DNA of 64,000 bases, from positions 1,054,001 to 1,118,000 of the forward strand of contig NZ_SDPW01000001.1 of assembly GCF_004135645.1 (NCBI RefSeq), written 5' to 3'. Within the stretch, counting starts at the first letter, position 1. Each line of letters starts with the position of its first letter. Shown here piece by piece: positions 57,016-64,000 of the stretch. The notes under the pieces were generated by a model. The model made no database searches and had not been told where the DNA came from. It saw only the letters and a list, made by a program, of their open reading frames with translations. Source of the DNA: Senegalimassilia faecalis (GTDB taxonomy: Bacteria > Actinomycetota > Coriobacteriia > Coriobacteriales > Eggerthellaceae). The position numbers and the translations under genes are program-made.

Positions 57016-57972
57016 ATGGGTCTTTTCTTGCAGTTTGCCGCTCCGGCGTTGGCGGGTATCTTCGTGGGCGTTATGTCGGGCCTGCTCGGCGTGGGCGGCG
57101 GCACCATCATGGTGCCCATTTTCCGCCTGGCGTTCGGCATGAGCCCGCTTGCCAGCACGGCCACCAGCCTGTTCGCCATCATCCCCACGTCCATCTCGGG
57201 CGTGGCATCGCATATGCGCGCGAAAACCTGCGTGCCGAAGTTGGGCGTGGCTCTGGGCGTCGGCGGCGCGCTGACGTCGCCCGTGGGCGTGTGGCTGGCA
57301 AGCGTTTCGCCTGGTTGGCTGGTTATCGTGGTGGCCGCGCTGGTGGTCGGCCTGAGCGCTTACAAAATGTTCAAGAAGGCGATAAAGGCCCCACGTGTTG
57401 CGCTGTCCTGCCGGAAAGCGCATACTGCCGACGCTGCGGCCACCTGTGGCAGCGCATCCCGCGGTGAAGCCGAAGACTTGCGTACCGAAGTACGCGGCGC
57501 CTCCGCCTTCCCTACGGGTTGCACTACCACAGGCGCCCTCGCTGACGCTTCCGAACCTGCGAGCTCTAACCCCATTCCCGCCCAGCCCGACCTTACGCGC
57601 AAGCACTACTTGCAGGGCGCGGGCATCGGCCTTGTTGCGGGCCTGGCCTCGGGATACGTTGGCGTGGGCGGCGGCTTCATCATGGTGCCCATGATGCTGG
57701 CCATCCTCAGCATCCCCATGAGCTTGGCGTCGGGCACGTCGCTTATCGCCATCATGATTTTGGCCATCCCCGGCGTCATCGAGCAGGCCATCCTGGGCAA
57801 CATCAACTACTTCGCTGGCATCTCCATCGTGGTCGGCACCATTCCCGGCGCGGTGATCGGCGCGCGTTTGGTGCGCGTGATCCCCGAGCGGCAGCTGCGT
57901 TTCGCGTTCGGCGGCTTTTTGCTGGTGGCGGCCGTGCTGCTCATGCTCAACGAGTTCGGTATACTGGGCTAG
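57016..57972 (+). CDS. TauE/SafE-family permease with an inserted loop
   Basis: Second TSUP-family permease in the window, 318 residues. The two repeats start with GIFVGVMSGLLGVGGGTIMVPIF and GLVAGLASGYVGVGGGFIMVPMM, a clean duplicate typical of the family. Between them the cytoplasmic loop (about residues 124-195) is expanded with a Ser/Ala/Cys-rich segment encoded by DNA with its own inverted repeats (57443-57533), which looks inserted. It starts 18 bases after the glycosyltransferase. The substrate is unknown. Confidence 0.85.
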   Translation: MGLFLQFAAPALAGIFVGVMSGLLGVGGGTIMVPIFRLAFGMSPLASTATSLFAIIPTSISGVASHMRAKTCVPKLGVALGVGGALTSPVGVWLASVSPGWLVIVVAALVVGLSAYKMFKKAIKAPRVALSCRKAHTADAAATCGSASRGEAEDLRTEVRGASAFPTGCTTTGALADASEPASSNPIPAQPDLTRKHYLQGAGIGLVAGLASGYVGVGGGFIMVPMMLAILSIPMSLASGTSLIAIMILAIPGVIEQAILGNINYFAGISIVVGTIPGAVIGARLVRVIPERQLRFAFGGFLLVAAVLLMLNEFGILG

Positions 57973-58047
57973 AACGTCTTTCGGGCAGGTGCGGCGCTGC
58001 GGGTTTGGGCGCTGTACCTGCCTTTTTCGCGGAAAGGAGCTGACGTA

Positions 58048-59367
58048 ATGAACGTCGACATCGAAGATCGTCGCGGAAACTTGCCGCGTTTCTTCACGTT
58101 GGAAATGCTTATGTCGGTGCTGGTGGCGCTTGCCGGCCTGGTGATTATTTGGAACCTGGTCACGCCCGAGGCGAACGTGCTGGTGCTGTTCATTGCCGGC
58201 GTGGTGTTCACGTTGGCCATCACCGTGCTTATTCGCTTGCTTATGGACCCCGATTCGGTGCGCGCGCGCCAATCGAACGCGGTGCTGCAGCTGGCCAGCC
58301 AAACGCTTGAGGCCATGGGCGAGGGGCTTGACGCGAAATCTTCGCAGCGCATCTGCAGCTTGCTGCTGCCTTCGACGGCAGCCATTGCGGTTGCCATTAC
58401 CGACGACCACTCCATCTTGGGGTATGCCGGCTACGAGGAGTCCCATAACCCCACGGGTGCCATCATCCGCACGCAGGCCACGTACGCTACGCTGGCCGAT
58501 GGCAAAACGCGCGTGCTGTTCACGCCCGAAGAAATCGGCTTCCCGAACGGCGCGCACGGCATCAACGCCGCCATCATCGTGCCGCTGGCGGTGGGCAAGG
58601 ACGTGAAAGGCACGCTGAAGTTCTACTACCGCAGCGCCAACCACATCAGCGAAACGCAGAAGTCCATTGCCGTGGGCTTCGGACAGCTGCTGTCCACGCA
58701 GATGGCCGCATCGGCACTTGAAGAGCAAACGGCCCTGGCCACGAAGATGGAGCTCAAAATGCTCCAAAGCCAGATCAACCCGCATTTCCTGTTCAACACC
58801 ATCAACACCATCGCGTCGCTGACGCGCACCGACCCTGCGCAGGCGCGCACGCTGCTGCGCGAATTCGCGAAGTTCTACCGCAGCACGCTTGAAGACTCCC
58901 GCGATCTGATCGAGTTCCAGCGCGAGGTCGAGCAGACGCAGCGCTACTTCATGTTCGAGCTGGCGCGCTTCGGCGAAGACCGCCTTGAGCTGATCTGCGA
59001 CATCCAGTCCGAGGTCAACGAGATGATGGTGCCGCCGTTCTTGCTGCAGCCGCTGGTGGAGAACGCCGTGCGCCACGCCATGCCGTCCGAGGGCAAGCTG
59101 ACCATCCGCGTCACGGGCATGCGCACGGGCGACGACGTGATCGTGTCCGTCATCGACGACGGTAACGGCATGACGCAGGAAGCGTGCCAGAACATCTTGC
59201 ACCCCAGCTCAACGCAGGGAATGGGCATTGCCGTGGGCAACGTGCACGACCGCATTTGCGGCTACTTCGGCCCCGGCACGCGCCTGGAAGTGGAAAGCGA
59301 GCTTGGCAAGGGCACCACGGTGCGCCTGGTGCTGGTCGATGGCGCCATTCGCCAGTGGCGCGAATAG
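58048..59367 (+). CDS. LytS-type sensor histidine kinase
   Basis: 439 residues: two membrane helices at the N-terminus (about 20-70), a GAF-like sensor region (about 80-230), then a His_kinase domain with KMLQSQINPHFLFNTINTIASL (His246) and a HATPase domain with LQPLVENAVRHAM, DDGNGM and GMGIAVGNVHDRI. This is the LytS/YehU family, which pairs with LytTR regulators; the matching regulator is at 61714, separated by a tRNA gene on the other strand and an M20 peptidase gene. GGAAAGGAGCTGACGT precedes the ATG. Confidence 0.92.
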   Translation: MNVDIEDRRGNLPRFFTLEMLMSVLVALAGLVIIWNLVTPEANVLVLFIAGVVFTLAITVLIRLLMDPDSVRARQSNAVLQLASQTLEAMGEGLDAKSSQRICSLLLPSTAAIAVAITDDHSILGYAGYEESHNPTGAIIRTQATYATLADGKTRVLFTPEEIGFPNGAHGINAAIIVPLAVGKDVKGTLKFYYRSANHISETQKSIAVGFGQLLSTQMAASALEEQTALATKMELKMLQSQINPHFLFNTINTIASLTRTDPAQARTLLREFAKFYRSTLEDSRDLIEFQREVEQTQRYFMFELARFGEDRLELICDIQSEVNEMMVPPFLLQPLVENAVRHAMPSEGKLTIRVTGMRTGDDVIVSVIDDGNGMTQEACQNILHPSSTQGMGIAVGNVHDRICGYFGPGTRLEVESELGKGTTVRLVLVDGAIRQWRE

Positions 59368-59382
59368 GCTTGGAAAACGAAA

Positions 59383-59414
59383 GCGGCCCCGCGTGTGCGG
59401 GGCCGTTGGTTTTG
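59383..59414 (+). terminator. Terminator after the LytS-type gene
   Basis: CGGCCCCGC, loop GTGT, GCGGGGCCG, then TTGGTTTT. It lies directly beside the 3' end of the minus-strand tRNA. Confidence 0.75.
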
Positions 59415-59416
59415 AA

Positions 59417-59500
59417 TGGTGCCCGAGGCGAGAGTCGAACTCGCACGTCGTGAGACAACGGTTTTTGAGACCGCCGCGTCTGCCATTCCGCCACTCGGGC
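59417..59500 (-). tRNA. tRNA-Leu (anticodon CAA)
   Basis: On the minus strand GCCCGAG pairs with CTCGGGC in the acceptor stem. The D-arm follows (TGGCGGAATGGCAGACGCG), then the anticodon loop CTCAAAA with CAA, a long variable arm as in Leu tRNAs, the T-loop GTTCGACTC, and an encoded CCA. A promoter lies upstream: TTGTGC (59542-59537) and TATAAT (59519-59514), 17 bases apart, on the minus strand. Confidence 0.95.
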
Positions 59501-59561
59501 ATGTAGCTCTAGCATTATATCGGAACATTGCTGAACGCACAACAAGAAATGGAGATACCCC

Positions 59562-61097
59562 ATGGAAAACGAAAGCGCGCAGGTTCAGATGCCCGCAGAA
59601 TCGCTGCTTGAACAGCGCATTCAGGAATATCTTGATGCGCATTGGGAAGAAATCGTCGCCGACATCGACGCGCTGGTGCGCATTCCCAGCTTCGAGGACC
59701 GCAGCGCCGCTGCCGAAAGCGCACCGTACGGCCCCGGGCCGCGTGCGGCGCTGTCTGCGGCACTTGACCTGGCAAAACGTATGGGCTTCGAAACGCACGA
59801 CGACGAAGGCTATGTTGGCTACGCCGATTTCGCCGGCAAAACGGACACGCAGTTGGGCATCATCGGCCACATGGACGTGGTGCCGGCGGGTCCGGGCTGG
59901 CATTTCGAGCCGTTCGCCGTCACGCGCAAGGACGGGTATCTGGTCGGGCGCGGCGTCATCGACGACAAGGGCCCGTGCGTGGTGGCGCTGCACGCCATGA
60001 ACCTGTGGCGCGCGCTGCAGCAGGAGGGCGAGGCGCCGTGGCTGCCGTACACGCTGCGCTTCATTTTCGGCGCGAACGAGGAAACGGGCATGGGCGACGT
60101 GCGCTATTACCGCGCGCATCACGCCGACCCGGCGTTCCTGTTCACACCCGATGCGGAATTCCCGGTGTGCTATGGCGAGAAGGGCATCTACAACGGCCTT
60201 CTGACCAGCGCAAACCTTCCCGTTGAAACGCGTTCGGTCATCTTGTTCGAAGGTGGCACGGCCATCAACGCCGTGCCGGGCCATGCGCAGGCCGTGGTGT
60301 GGGCCGATGCCGAAAAGCTTCCCGCTGCCGAAGGCATTGCGGTCGAGCCCGTGCAGCCGGCTGAGGCCGCGCGCTTGCTGGCCGATGCGGCGTCGCAGGC
60401 GGGGGTGCAGCCGGCGCCTGGTTGGTCGGCTGCCGATGCTCACCTAGCGCGCATCGTGGCCACGGGACGCAGCGCGCACGCAAGCTTGCCGGAAAGCGGC
60501 GTGAGCGCCATCGGGCTGCTTGCGAACTACCTGCTGAAGAATCGCCTGGTCGAGGGGCAGGAGCGCGCCTATTTCCGCGTGGTCGCCGACATCGCGGCTT
60601 CAACGGACGGCACCGCAATCAACCTGGCTTGCGCCGACGAGCATTTCGGGGCGCTGACCATCGTGGCGGGCTTCGCGGCAACGAAGGGCAACCGCTTCAC
60701 GCAAACCATAGACGTGCGCTACCCCACGTCCATCACGGGCGACCAGCTCAACGGCATGCTTGACGCGCTGGCCCAGGCGTGCGGCGGCTCGTGCGCGAAG
60801 ACGCGCGACGACGTTCCGTTCCTGGTAGACCCCGAAAGCCCCGAGATCCAGGCGCTGCTTTCGTCGTACAACCTGGCAACGGGCGAGGACGCCAAGCCGT
60901 TCACCATGGGCGGCGGCACGTACGCGCGCGAATTCTCCCGCGCGGCAAGCTTCGGCCCTGAAAAGCCGTGGGTGCAGGCGCCCGCCTGGGCCGGCAGCAT
61001 GCACGGCCCCGACGAGGCGGTCAGCGAAGACCTGCTGAAAGAAGCGTTCCGCATCTACGCGCTCACCATCGGCAAGCTCATGCGGCTTGATTTCTAG
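59562..61097 (+). CDS. M20-family dipeptidase (PepV/Sapep-like)
   Basis: 511-residue zinc metallopeptidase. IIGHMDVVPAGPGWHFEPFAVTRKDGYLVGRGVIDDKGPCVVAL contains the metal ligands His and Asp with the catalytic Asp; FGANEETGMGDVRYY gives the catalytic Glu pair, FTPDAEFPVCYGEKGI the next ligand, and MGGGTYAREF and GSMHGPDEAVSEDLL the end, as in PepV. It cleaves dipeptides in the cytoplasm, probably for amino acid use. GAAATGGAG precedes the ATG. Confidence 0.93.
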   Translation: MENESAQVQMPAESLLEQRIQEYLDAHWEEIVADIDALVRIPSFEDRSAAAESAPYGPGPRAALSAALDLAKRMGFETHDDEGYVGYADFAGKTDTQLGIIGHMDVVPAGPGWHFEPFAVTRKDGYLVGRGVIDDKGPCVVALHAMNLWRALQQEGEAPWLPYTLRFIFGANEETGMGDVRYYRAHHADPAFLFTPDAEFPVCYGEKGIYNGLLTSANLPVETRSVILFEGGTAINAVPGHAQAVVWADAEKLPAAEGIAVEPVQPAEAARLLADAASQAGVQPAPGWSAADAHLARIVATGRSAHASLPESGVSAIGLLANYLLKNRLVEGQERAYFRVVADIAASTDGTAINLACADEHFGALTIVAGFAATKGNRFTQTIDVRYPTSITGDQLNGMLDALAQACGGSCAKTRDDVPFLVDPESPEIQALLSSYNLATGEDAKPFTMGGGTYAREFSRAASFGPEKPWVQAPAWAGSMHGPDEAVSEDLLKEAFRIYALTIGKLMRLDF

Positions 61098-61713
61098 GGA
61101 ACGTGCCTGGCGCAAGGGGGCGCTTGGATGATGGGGCACGGGGCGAGCATCGTCAAGAATAGGGAAAGGGAAATGCTCCCCTTCCTCGATGACGCTCGCC
61201 CTGCCCGCGCGCTGTTCGGGCGCTTCCCGCGCATCGCTCCGCCCCTGGTGCCGTTAGCCTTGCCTTCTGCCATTCATCGAACAGCTCCATAATCTGCGCG
61301 CGCTGTGGGAAACGGCTGTTGCCGAAGCGTGGACGTTTTGTGATACGCGTATCAAACCAGATGGGCAAATTCGCCAGACTGTTGCCAGACATCCGCATGC
61401 TTTGCGGATGCCTTTCTTGGTGCATCTGATGCGCACCCGTCATCCCCGCCGCGCGCCTTGCCTGCGCTCATCAAGCCCTTTTCGTCGCGCAATACCCCGA
61501 AAGGGGTGGTGTTTGCCTGTCAATGCTGCTCACCGAAAACACCGCCCACCGCCAAAAGCGGCCTTCTGAAGTCTGATTGCTACCGTTCGCGCCGCTTGCG
61601 CCGAAGAAAATCACTCCGCCGCCGCAGTGGAAATCCCCCTCACCCATGCTCTATAATGTGACCCGTTACAGTGCATTTTTCTTCACAACAGGAAAGCAAG
61701 GAGGCCCCAAAAC
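61098..61713. other. Intergenic stretch with imperfect inverted repeats and the lytR promoter
   Basis: About 600 bases without a supported gene. GGGCGAGCATCGTC near 61140 is nearly complementary to GATGACGCTCGCCC ending at 61201, and CATCCGCATGC/TTGCGGATG forms a hairpin near 61390. TATAAT at 61652-61657, without a clear -35, probably starts the LytR-type gene. A 96-codon minus-strand frame (61443-61153) has no recognisable content. Confidence 0.4.
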
Positions 61714-62427
61714 ATGCTGAAAGCGATGATCGTCGACGACGAGGCCCCTGCGCGCTCCGAACTAAAGTTCCTGCTCGACGAACTGGGTCAGACCGAAGTG
61801 GTGGCCGAGGCAGCAAGCGTGCGCGAGGCCATTGAGAAGCTGAAAGAATATCCCTGCGACGTCATGTTCCTTGACGTGAACATGCCCGAGGCAACGGGCC
61901 TGCAGCTGGCGGAAGCCCTGCAGCACCTGAAGTACCCGCCGGCGGTCGTGTTCGTTACCGCCTACAGCGAATTCGCGCTGGACGCGTTCAAAGTCAACGC
62001 CATCGATTACCTGGTGAAGCCGGTCGAAACCGATCGCCTGGCGCAGGCCATCGCCCGCGTGCGCGAGCACGTGCAGCTGCATGCGCAGGCCCAGAAGTCC
62101 GAGCGCATCCCGGTCGAGAAGGCCGGCAAGAAAATCCTCATCAGCATCGACAAGATCCGCTTCGTCATGGCGCGCGACGATTACGCGTACCTGCAAACGG
62201 ATACCGATCGCTACTTCAGCACCGTCAGCCTGGCGCAGCTGGAGAAGCGCCTGGACGGCCACGGGTTCTTCCGCGTGCATCGCGGCTACCTGGTGAACCT
62301 GTCCATGGTCGAGGAGATCGAGCCCGTTGCCGGCGGCACGCTGCTGCTTACGCTCAACGGCGTCGAGGAGAAAATCCCGGTCAGCCGCCGTCGCGTGTCC
62401 GCGCTGAAGAAGGCGCTGGGGCTGTAA
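61714..62427 (+). CDS. LytTR-family response regulator
   Basis: 237 residues: a receiver domain with MIVDDEAP, phospho-acceptor Asp54 in MFLDVNMPE, and VKPVE with the conserved Lys, then a LytTR DNA-binding domain (about 135-235) with IRFVMARDDYAYLQT, FFRVHRGYLVNLSMVEEI and KIPVSRRRVSALKKAL. It is the expected partner of the LytS-type kinase at 58048. GCAAGGAGGCCCC precedes the ATG. Confidence 0.93.
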   Translation: MLKAMIVDDEAPARSELKFLLDELGQTEVVAEAASVREAIEKLKEYPCDVMFLDVNMPEATGLQLAEALQHLKYPPAVVFVTAYSEFALDAFKVNAIDYLVKPVETDRLAQAIARVREHVQLHAQAQKSERIPVEKAGKKILISIDKIRFVMARDDYAYLQTDTDRYFSTVSLAQLEKRLDGHGFFRVHRGYLVNLSMVEEIEPVAGGTLLLTLNGVEEKIPVSRRRVSALKKALGL

Positions 62428-62450
62428 AGCTTACGGTAATAGCGAAGCGC

Positions 62451-62484
62451 AAGGGTCGGTGCCACAAAAGGCGCCGGCCCTTTC
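62451..62484 (+). terminator. Terminator after the LytTR regulator gene
   Basis: AAGGGTCGGTGCC and GGCGCCGGCCCTT pair fully if two G-U pairs are counted, with TTTC after. The following 270 bases up to the CPBP gene hold no supported gene. Confidence 0.7.
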
Positions 62485-62757
62485 TGCATGTGCGGGTGAT
62501 CGGGGTCCACGCGGAAACCAAGCAGGGCGATTGGGGAAGGGCGAGTGCGGATGGCGGCGTTTCGGCTTTGCTTTTCCGCATTGTCGATGGCGGTCGCATT
62601 GCCTTCCTCCTTGCTGGTCGCAGCATTTGATCGTTGCGCCGCGAGGACTGATGGCGGTGGCGTGCTGTTGCTTTCTTTTGGGTGGCGAGCAGAAGATGCC
62701 ATGCGCCCAACAGTGTATGGATGCATGGGTTGCGGAAGCGCGTGAAGGAGGTGCGAG

Positions 62758-63582
62758 GTGAATAGCGGGAAGACGCTGACGGCATTCGTTGTTGTGCTGG
62801 TGGTTTCGTTTGCGGTGATGAGCGTGCTGCCGGACGATGGGCTGTCGCGTGCGTGTTTGCAAGAAGCGTTGCTTGCTGCCGTTGCGATTGGCGCCGTGGC
62901 GTTCGCGTGCCCTCGTGCGATCCGTCGTATTCGTTGTACGAATAGTGTGCAACATGGAATGGCTGTTGGCGTTGCCGTGGTGTTTGCGGGTGTGCTCGGC
63001 GGTGTGATAACGCTTGCGGCCTGGGGTTTTGCCGACTTCGCGTTTGCTGGCTCGCTTGTGGGCGAGGCGTTTCCTTCGGTCGGTATATTTGCGCAACGCT
63101 TGGTTTTGTTGTTGGTCGTCTGCGCGTTGACGGGCGCATTCGAGGAAGCGTTCATGCGTGTTCTGGCCATCGAAGCGTTTGAGAGCTTGTTGGGCGCCGG
63201 CGGCGAAGGTGCGGATTGGGCTGTAAAGCGCGCGGTGCTGCTGTCCGCGGTTTTGTTTGCGCTGTTGCACGTGGGAGCGCCTGATGCAGCCGCAAGCGCC
63301 ACCGTGATATTGCAAATGCTGGTGAAGTTTGGTCAAGCGTTCTTGTTCGGCCTGGTAATGGGCGTGCTGTACGCGCGGTCGCGCAGTTTGTGGCCGTGTG
63401 CGGTGGCGCATGCGGGCTTCGATGCGCTTTACTTGGGGCCGGGCGTGGTGCTGACGGGCGTGCTGCCAACAACGTATGCCTCTGGCCTGCCGATCGATAC
63501 CGCACTGCTTTGCGCCACCACGGCGTTGCTGGCGATTGTTGCCGTTGCGACCTGGAAATCGTGGGCAAAGGGCCTCGTATAG
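62758..63582 (+). CDS. CPBP-family intramembrane metalloprotease
   Basis: 274-residue membrane protein with about eight helices. The CPBP (CAAX protease and bacteriocin-processing) motifs are GAFEEAFMRVL (Glu-Glu-x3-Arg), FALLHVG (motif 2 His) and AVAHAGFDALY (motif 4 His). Such proteins process membrane proteins or peptides, or give bacteriocin immunity. The start is GTG at 62758 after AAGGAGGTGCGAG. It might be a target of the LytTR regulator upstream, but no operator is evident. Confidence 0.85.
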   Translation: MNSGKTLTAFVVVLVVSFAVMSVLPDDGLSRACLQEALLAAVAIGAVAFACPRAIRRIRCTNSVQHGMAVGVAVVFAGVLGGVITLAAWGFADFAFAGSLVGEAFPSVGIFAQRLVLLLVVCALTGAFEEAFMRVLAIEAFESLLGAGGEGADWAVKRAVLLSAVLFALLHVGAPDAAASATVILQMLVKFGQAFLFGLVMGVLYARSRSLWPCAVAHAGFDALYLGPGVVLTGVLPTTYASGLPIDTALLCATTALLAIVAVATWKSWAKGLV

Positions 63583-63632
63583 CGCGGATTTGGAAAAAAT
63601 TCCGGTTCGCGAAATCTTTTTTAAATTTAGGC

Positions 63633-63661
63633 TTGCATACCCGGGATAAGTAGCGTAATAT
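63633..63661 (+). promoter_or_regulatory. Promoter of tRNA-Leu(CAG)
   Basis: TTGCAT (63633-63638), 17 bases, TAATAT (63656-63661). The tRNA 5' end is 32 bases downstream. Confidence 0.75.
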
Positions 63662-63693
63662 ACATTCTCGCCTTGAGAGACAGGCGCCAATTC

Positions 63694-63780
63694 GCGGGCG
63701 TGGCGGAATTGGCAGACGCGTACGGTTCAGGTCCGTATGGGGGCAACCCCATGGAGGTTCAAGTCCTCTCGCCCGCACCA
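63694..63780 (+). tRNA. tRNA-Leu (anticodon CAG)
   Basis: GCGGGCG pairs with CGCCCGC. D-arm TGGCGGAATTGGCAGACGCG, anticodon loop TTCAGGT with CAG, a long variable arm, T-loop GTTCAAGTC, and encoded CCA. It reads CUG, the dominant Leu codon of the core genes here. Confidence 0.96.
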
Positions 63781-63789
63781 TTAAAACTT

Positions 63790-63815
63790 AAAAGACCCGC
63801 TTCGGCGGGTCTTTT
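63790..63815 (+). terminator. Terminator after tRNA-Leu(CAG)
   Basis: AAAAGACCCGC, loop TTCG, GCGGGTCTTTT: perfect stem with a T-run. Confidence 0.9.
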
Positions 63816-63851
63816 GCTATCCAGGGGCATCCTCGATCTCCCCATCACATC

Positions 63852-63939
63852 GCAGGCTCATCAACCACCATGGACGCAATCATCACATCGCCGAGGTAAC
63901 ATTTTCGGTCCCCTTAATGGCGCTGCAGGCTCATCAACC
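63852..63939. repeat. 15-bp direct repeat in the last gap
   Basis: GCAGGCTCATCAACC occurs at 63852-63866 and again at 63925-63939. The last 185 bases of the window hold no gene that I can support; the direct repeats beside a tRNA gene could mark an old integration scar, but no integrase is visible. Confidence 0.4.
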
Positions 63940-64000
63940 GGCCGTACTTGGTAGGCGGCTTCTGAGCTCGCGCTTGACGGCAATTGAGTCAAGACAATTA

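Noticed and set aside
55684-59202. Long minus-strand frame (over 1100 codons) opposite the glycosyltransferase, TauE and LytS genes
   Set aside because: Same artefact of codon bias; it is rich in His, Arg and Gln and shows no domain, while each plus-strand gene is recognisable.
61153-61443. Minus-strand 96-codon frame between the M20 peptidase and LytTR genes
   Set aside because: Overlaps imperfect inverted repeats, has no ribosome binding site and no recognisable motif.
1-64000. CRISPR arrays and complete insertion sequences
   Set aside because: No regularly spaced direct repeats with unique spacers and no transposase-like protein were seen on either strand.

Overview
The window is GC-rich, densely coded DNA from what looks like an anaerobic, menaquinone-using actinobacterium of the class Coriobacteriia, most likely the family Eggerthellaceae. 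I base this on the base composition and on the gene mix: a Tat-exported molybdopterin oxidoreductase with DmsB/DmsC-type partners and NapG/NapH-like proteins, a classical o-succinylbenzoate menaquinone pathway, and sulfur amino acid PLP enzymes. No rRNA, CRISPR array or complete insertion sequence was seen. There are two tRNA-Leu genes.

Layout. 1-5.3 kb: the 5' part of an alanine/glycine:cation symporter behind a glycine riboswitch (minus strand), then rlmH, a block of palindromic repeats, xth, folE, a TauE-type permease and a small ACT protein; a parS-like site lies before the ACT gene. 5.5-16.4 kb: menaquinone synthesis, menF-menD, menH, menB and a fused menE-menC. Between menH and menB sit a GGDEF-REC-HD-GYP signalling protein and a free Hpt protein. 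16.5-20.1 kb: an amino acid permease, then xpt with a xanthine permease. 20.1-28.3 kb: an island with different codon choice, entered through a 113-bp inverted-repeat element. It holds an AraC regulator diverging from EcfT, a double EcfA ATPase, an ECF S-component and two half-size ABC transporters. 28.6-33.6 kb: a CNNM/HlyC-type protein, an amidohydrolase, and two PLP enzymes of sulfur amino acid metabolism. 33.7-36.6 kb (minus): an unknown coiled-coil protein followed by a UvrD-like helicase with altered motifs V and VI.

37.0-44.5 kb: the respiratory module, a 1263-aa Tat-secreted molybdoenzyme, a four-cluster ferredoxin subunit, a DmsC-like anchor, and NapG- and NapH-like electron-transfer proteins. 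Menaquinol made by the Men enzymes would be the natural electron donor. 44.6-45.6 kb: a non-coding nest of tandem and inverted repeats. 45.6-52 kb: an MFS exporter, yhbY, a GDSL esterase with a Cys-rich tail, a RelB/DinJ-like antitoxin with a PIN toxin behind its own promoter and operator, and htpG behind a promoter with a near-perfect CIRCE operator. 52-64 kb: trkH with an unknown OB-fold-like membrane protein, rsgA, a glycosyltransferase, a second TauE-type permease, a LytS-type kinase, tRNA-Leu(CAA), an M20 dipeptidase, the matching LytR-type regulator, a CPBP membrane protease and tRNA-Leu(CAG).

A strong theme is dispersed palindromic DNA. A two-hairpin unit occurs five times, and a 27-bp perfect palindrome core occurs twice. 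Two larger inverted-repeat elements have arms of 23 and 26 bp, and a possible repeat has inserted in frame within a permease gene. All functions are read from sequence motifs and from knowledge of the families; no database search was run.
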